Shown one piece after another: positions 5,416 to 6,068 of a DNA stretch of 6,068 bases. How positions within the stretch are numbered: position 1 is the first letter of the stretch; each line of letters begins with the position of its first letter. The DNA comes from an uncultured Collinsella sp. (GTDB lineage Bacteria; Actinomycetota; Coriobacteriia; Coriobacteriales; Coriobacteriaceae). Both the position numbers and the translations under genes were made by a program. The stretch lies in contig CABQXG010000095.1 of assembly GCA_902468045.1 (NCBI GenBank), positions 1 to 6,068 of the forward strand, given 5' to 3'. The notes under the pieces were generated by a model, which saw only the letters and a program-made list of their open reading frames with translations, had not been told where the DNA came from and did no database searches.

Positions 5416-6068
5416 TTAGAGCGGACAGACGAGCGTCTCCGCATAGTCGCACAGGCGCTTTGACAAGGCGGGGTCATCCATGATGCGGATGGCTCCGCCC
5501 TTTGCCATTACTTGGGCAAATAGCCACGCTTCGGACGTGTAGCGGACGGTTACGATCGCCGTGTCCTCGTCAGCCCGATTGACCGATGTGATGCCCGCCC
5601 AATCTAGATGGTCGGCAAGATTGAGCGGCATCGCGAGCTTTGTTTCGCGTCCCGCTTTCGCAAGCGAGTCTTGAAGGGTCGTAATCTTTGAGTGGTGCCG
5701 CTCGACCGAGTCGTCGGTCAGGACGATATCCTCGATCTTGTCGAGGCGATAGCGGCGCTGCGCATCCTGCTCGGTGTCCCAGGCTACCAGGTACATGCTA
5801 TCGCCGTTCGTCATAATGCACAGGGGGTCAATGGTGCGCTCCCGCGCGTGCCCGTCGCCAAGCGAGCGATAGGTGATGCGGCAGCGAACGCCGTCCTGGA
5901 TGGCGCAGTTGAGCTGCTGCCAATGGGAGCCGCGCGCAACAGTGTCGACAACGCGCTGGTTATACCCCAGTTCCTCGGGCAGAAGCGCGCGGCGGATGCG
6001 TGCTGCCGTTGCCGGTTCGATGCCTAACGACTCAAGTTCATGGTTGAGTACGGCGCCCTCGGCCGCAC
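5416..6068 (-). CDS. WYL-domain transcriptional regulator, C-terminal part (N-terminus outside window)
   Basis: A leftward open frame enters from the right edge and ends at TAA (complement 5416-5418), giving 216 visible residues. The central part is a WYL domain: LNCAIQDGVRCRITYRS (about 5913-5863), then the core SMYLVAWD (5799-5776) with Met where the namesake Trp usually is, then RRYRLDKIEDI (about 5757-5725). The last roughly 60 residues (IVTVRYTSEAW...AETLVCPL) look like the WCX extension common after WYL. The DNA-binding helix-turn-helix of such proteins would be N-terminal and is not in view. ATG at 5814 is internal, because homologous sequence continues upstream in frame. WYL regulators include PafB/PafC, DNA-damage-responsive activators in mycobacteria. 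The position next to a DinG-like gene fits such a role, but the target is unknown. It converges on dinG with a 4-nt overlap (TTAG, 5416-5419). Confidence 0.85.
   Translation of the reverse strand, partial: AAEGAVLNHELESLGIEPATAARIRRALLPEELGYNQRVVDTVARGSHWQQLNCAIQDGVRCRITYRSLGDGHARERTIDPLCIMTNGDSMYLVAWDTEQDAQRRYRLDKIEDIVLTDDSVERHHSKITTLQDSLAKAGRETKLAMPLNLADHLDWAGITSVNRADEDTAIVTVRYTSEAWLFAQVMAKGGAIRIMDDPALSKRLCDYAETLVCPL

Larger units (their letters stand above)
2463..5419 (+). pseudogene. dinG: DinG-type DEDDh exonuclease / Fe-S superfamily 2 helicase, frame broken by a 62-bp insertion
   Basis: A DNA-repair protein of the exonuclease-helicase (B. subtilis DinG-like) type. ATG 2463 lies inside the ddl stop (ATGCTAA) without a clear Shine-Dalgarno site, implying translational coupling. 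The first frame carries Exo I (DTETTG, Asp42/Glu44) and stops at TGA 2688-2690. The remainder is in the -1 frame. Removing 62 bp between 14-bp repeats gives 964 residues. In that numbering: Exo II HNATFD at 122-127, Exo III HRANAD at 177-182, Walker A GTGVGKS at 315-321, and cysteines 381, 445, 450 and 457. These are followed by DEAH 499-502, SAT at 712 and motif VI QAAGRLIRS at 901-909. Every motif is intact, so the break looks recent or is an assembly error. As it stands, Exo I is separated from Exo II/III and no restart codon with a Shine-Dalgarno site follows the stop. Confidence 0.87.

Noticed and set aside
1..6068. CRISPR array, insertion sequence, tRNA/rRNA, riboswitch or toxin-antitoxin pair
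   Set aside because: No regularly spaced repeats, transposase motifs, terminal inverted repeats, tRNA-like cloverleaf or structured leader were seen on either strand. The gaps between genes are all under 210 bp and are accounted for by the terminators, the parS-like site and the promoters.

Overview
The window reads as chromosomal DNA of a fairly GC-rich Gram-positive bacterium. Gene content, codon use and protein style suggest a Collinsella-like member of the Coriobacteriia. That placement is an inference from family resemblance; no 16S or marker gene is present. No phage, transposase, CRISPR array, tRNA or rRNA was seen. The left 300 bases are about 42% GC by hand count, and sampled stretches of the rest are nearer 60%.

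Layout, left to right. (1) 1-179: the 3' end of an unidentified rightward gene, followed by a rho-independent terminator (210-249). (2) 250-378: a short intergenic stretch with a perfect 16-bp hairpin, read as the terminator of the leftward rlmN, and a 14/16 match to the chromosomal parS (ParB-binding) consensus at 345-360. (3) 379-1418, minus strand: rlmN (23S rRNA A2503 / tRNA A37 methyltransferase), broken near its 3' end by a frame-disrupting deletion. (4) 1419-1503: a compact divergent promoter region between rlmN and ddl. (5) 1504-2469, plus strand: an intact D-alanine-D-alanine ligase. (6) 2463-5419, plus strand: a DinG-type protein with an N-terminal DEDDh exonuclease and an XPD/DinG helicase. 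It overlaps the ddl stop by 7 nt. Its reading frame is broken by a 62-bp insertion bounded by a 14-bp direct repeat. Removing exactly 62 bp gives a continuous 964-residue protein. (7) 5416-6068, minus strand: the C-terminal part of a WYL-domain regulator, converging on dinG with a 4-nt overlap.

How they fit together: ddl and dinG form a tightly packed, probably translationally coupled unit of cell-wall precursor synthesis plus DNA repair. rlmN diverges from it, and the WYL gene faces it from the other side. The most notable observations are the two frame-breaking lesions flanking an intact ddl, the parS-like palindrome beside rlmN, and a DinG-like protein that pairs an exonuclease domain with a cysteine quartet suited to an Fe-S cluster. 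I found no convincing evidence of a wholly new system. The lesions could be real mutations or assembly errors, and sequence alone cannot separate these.
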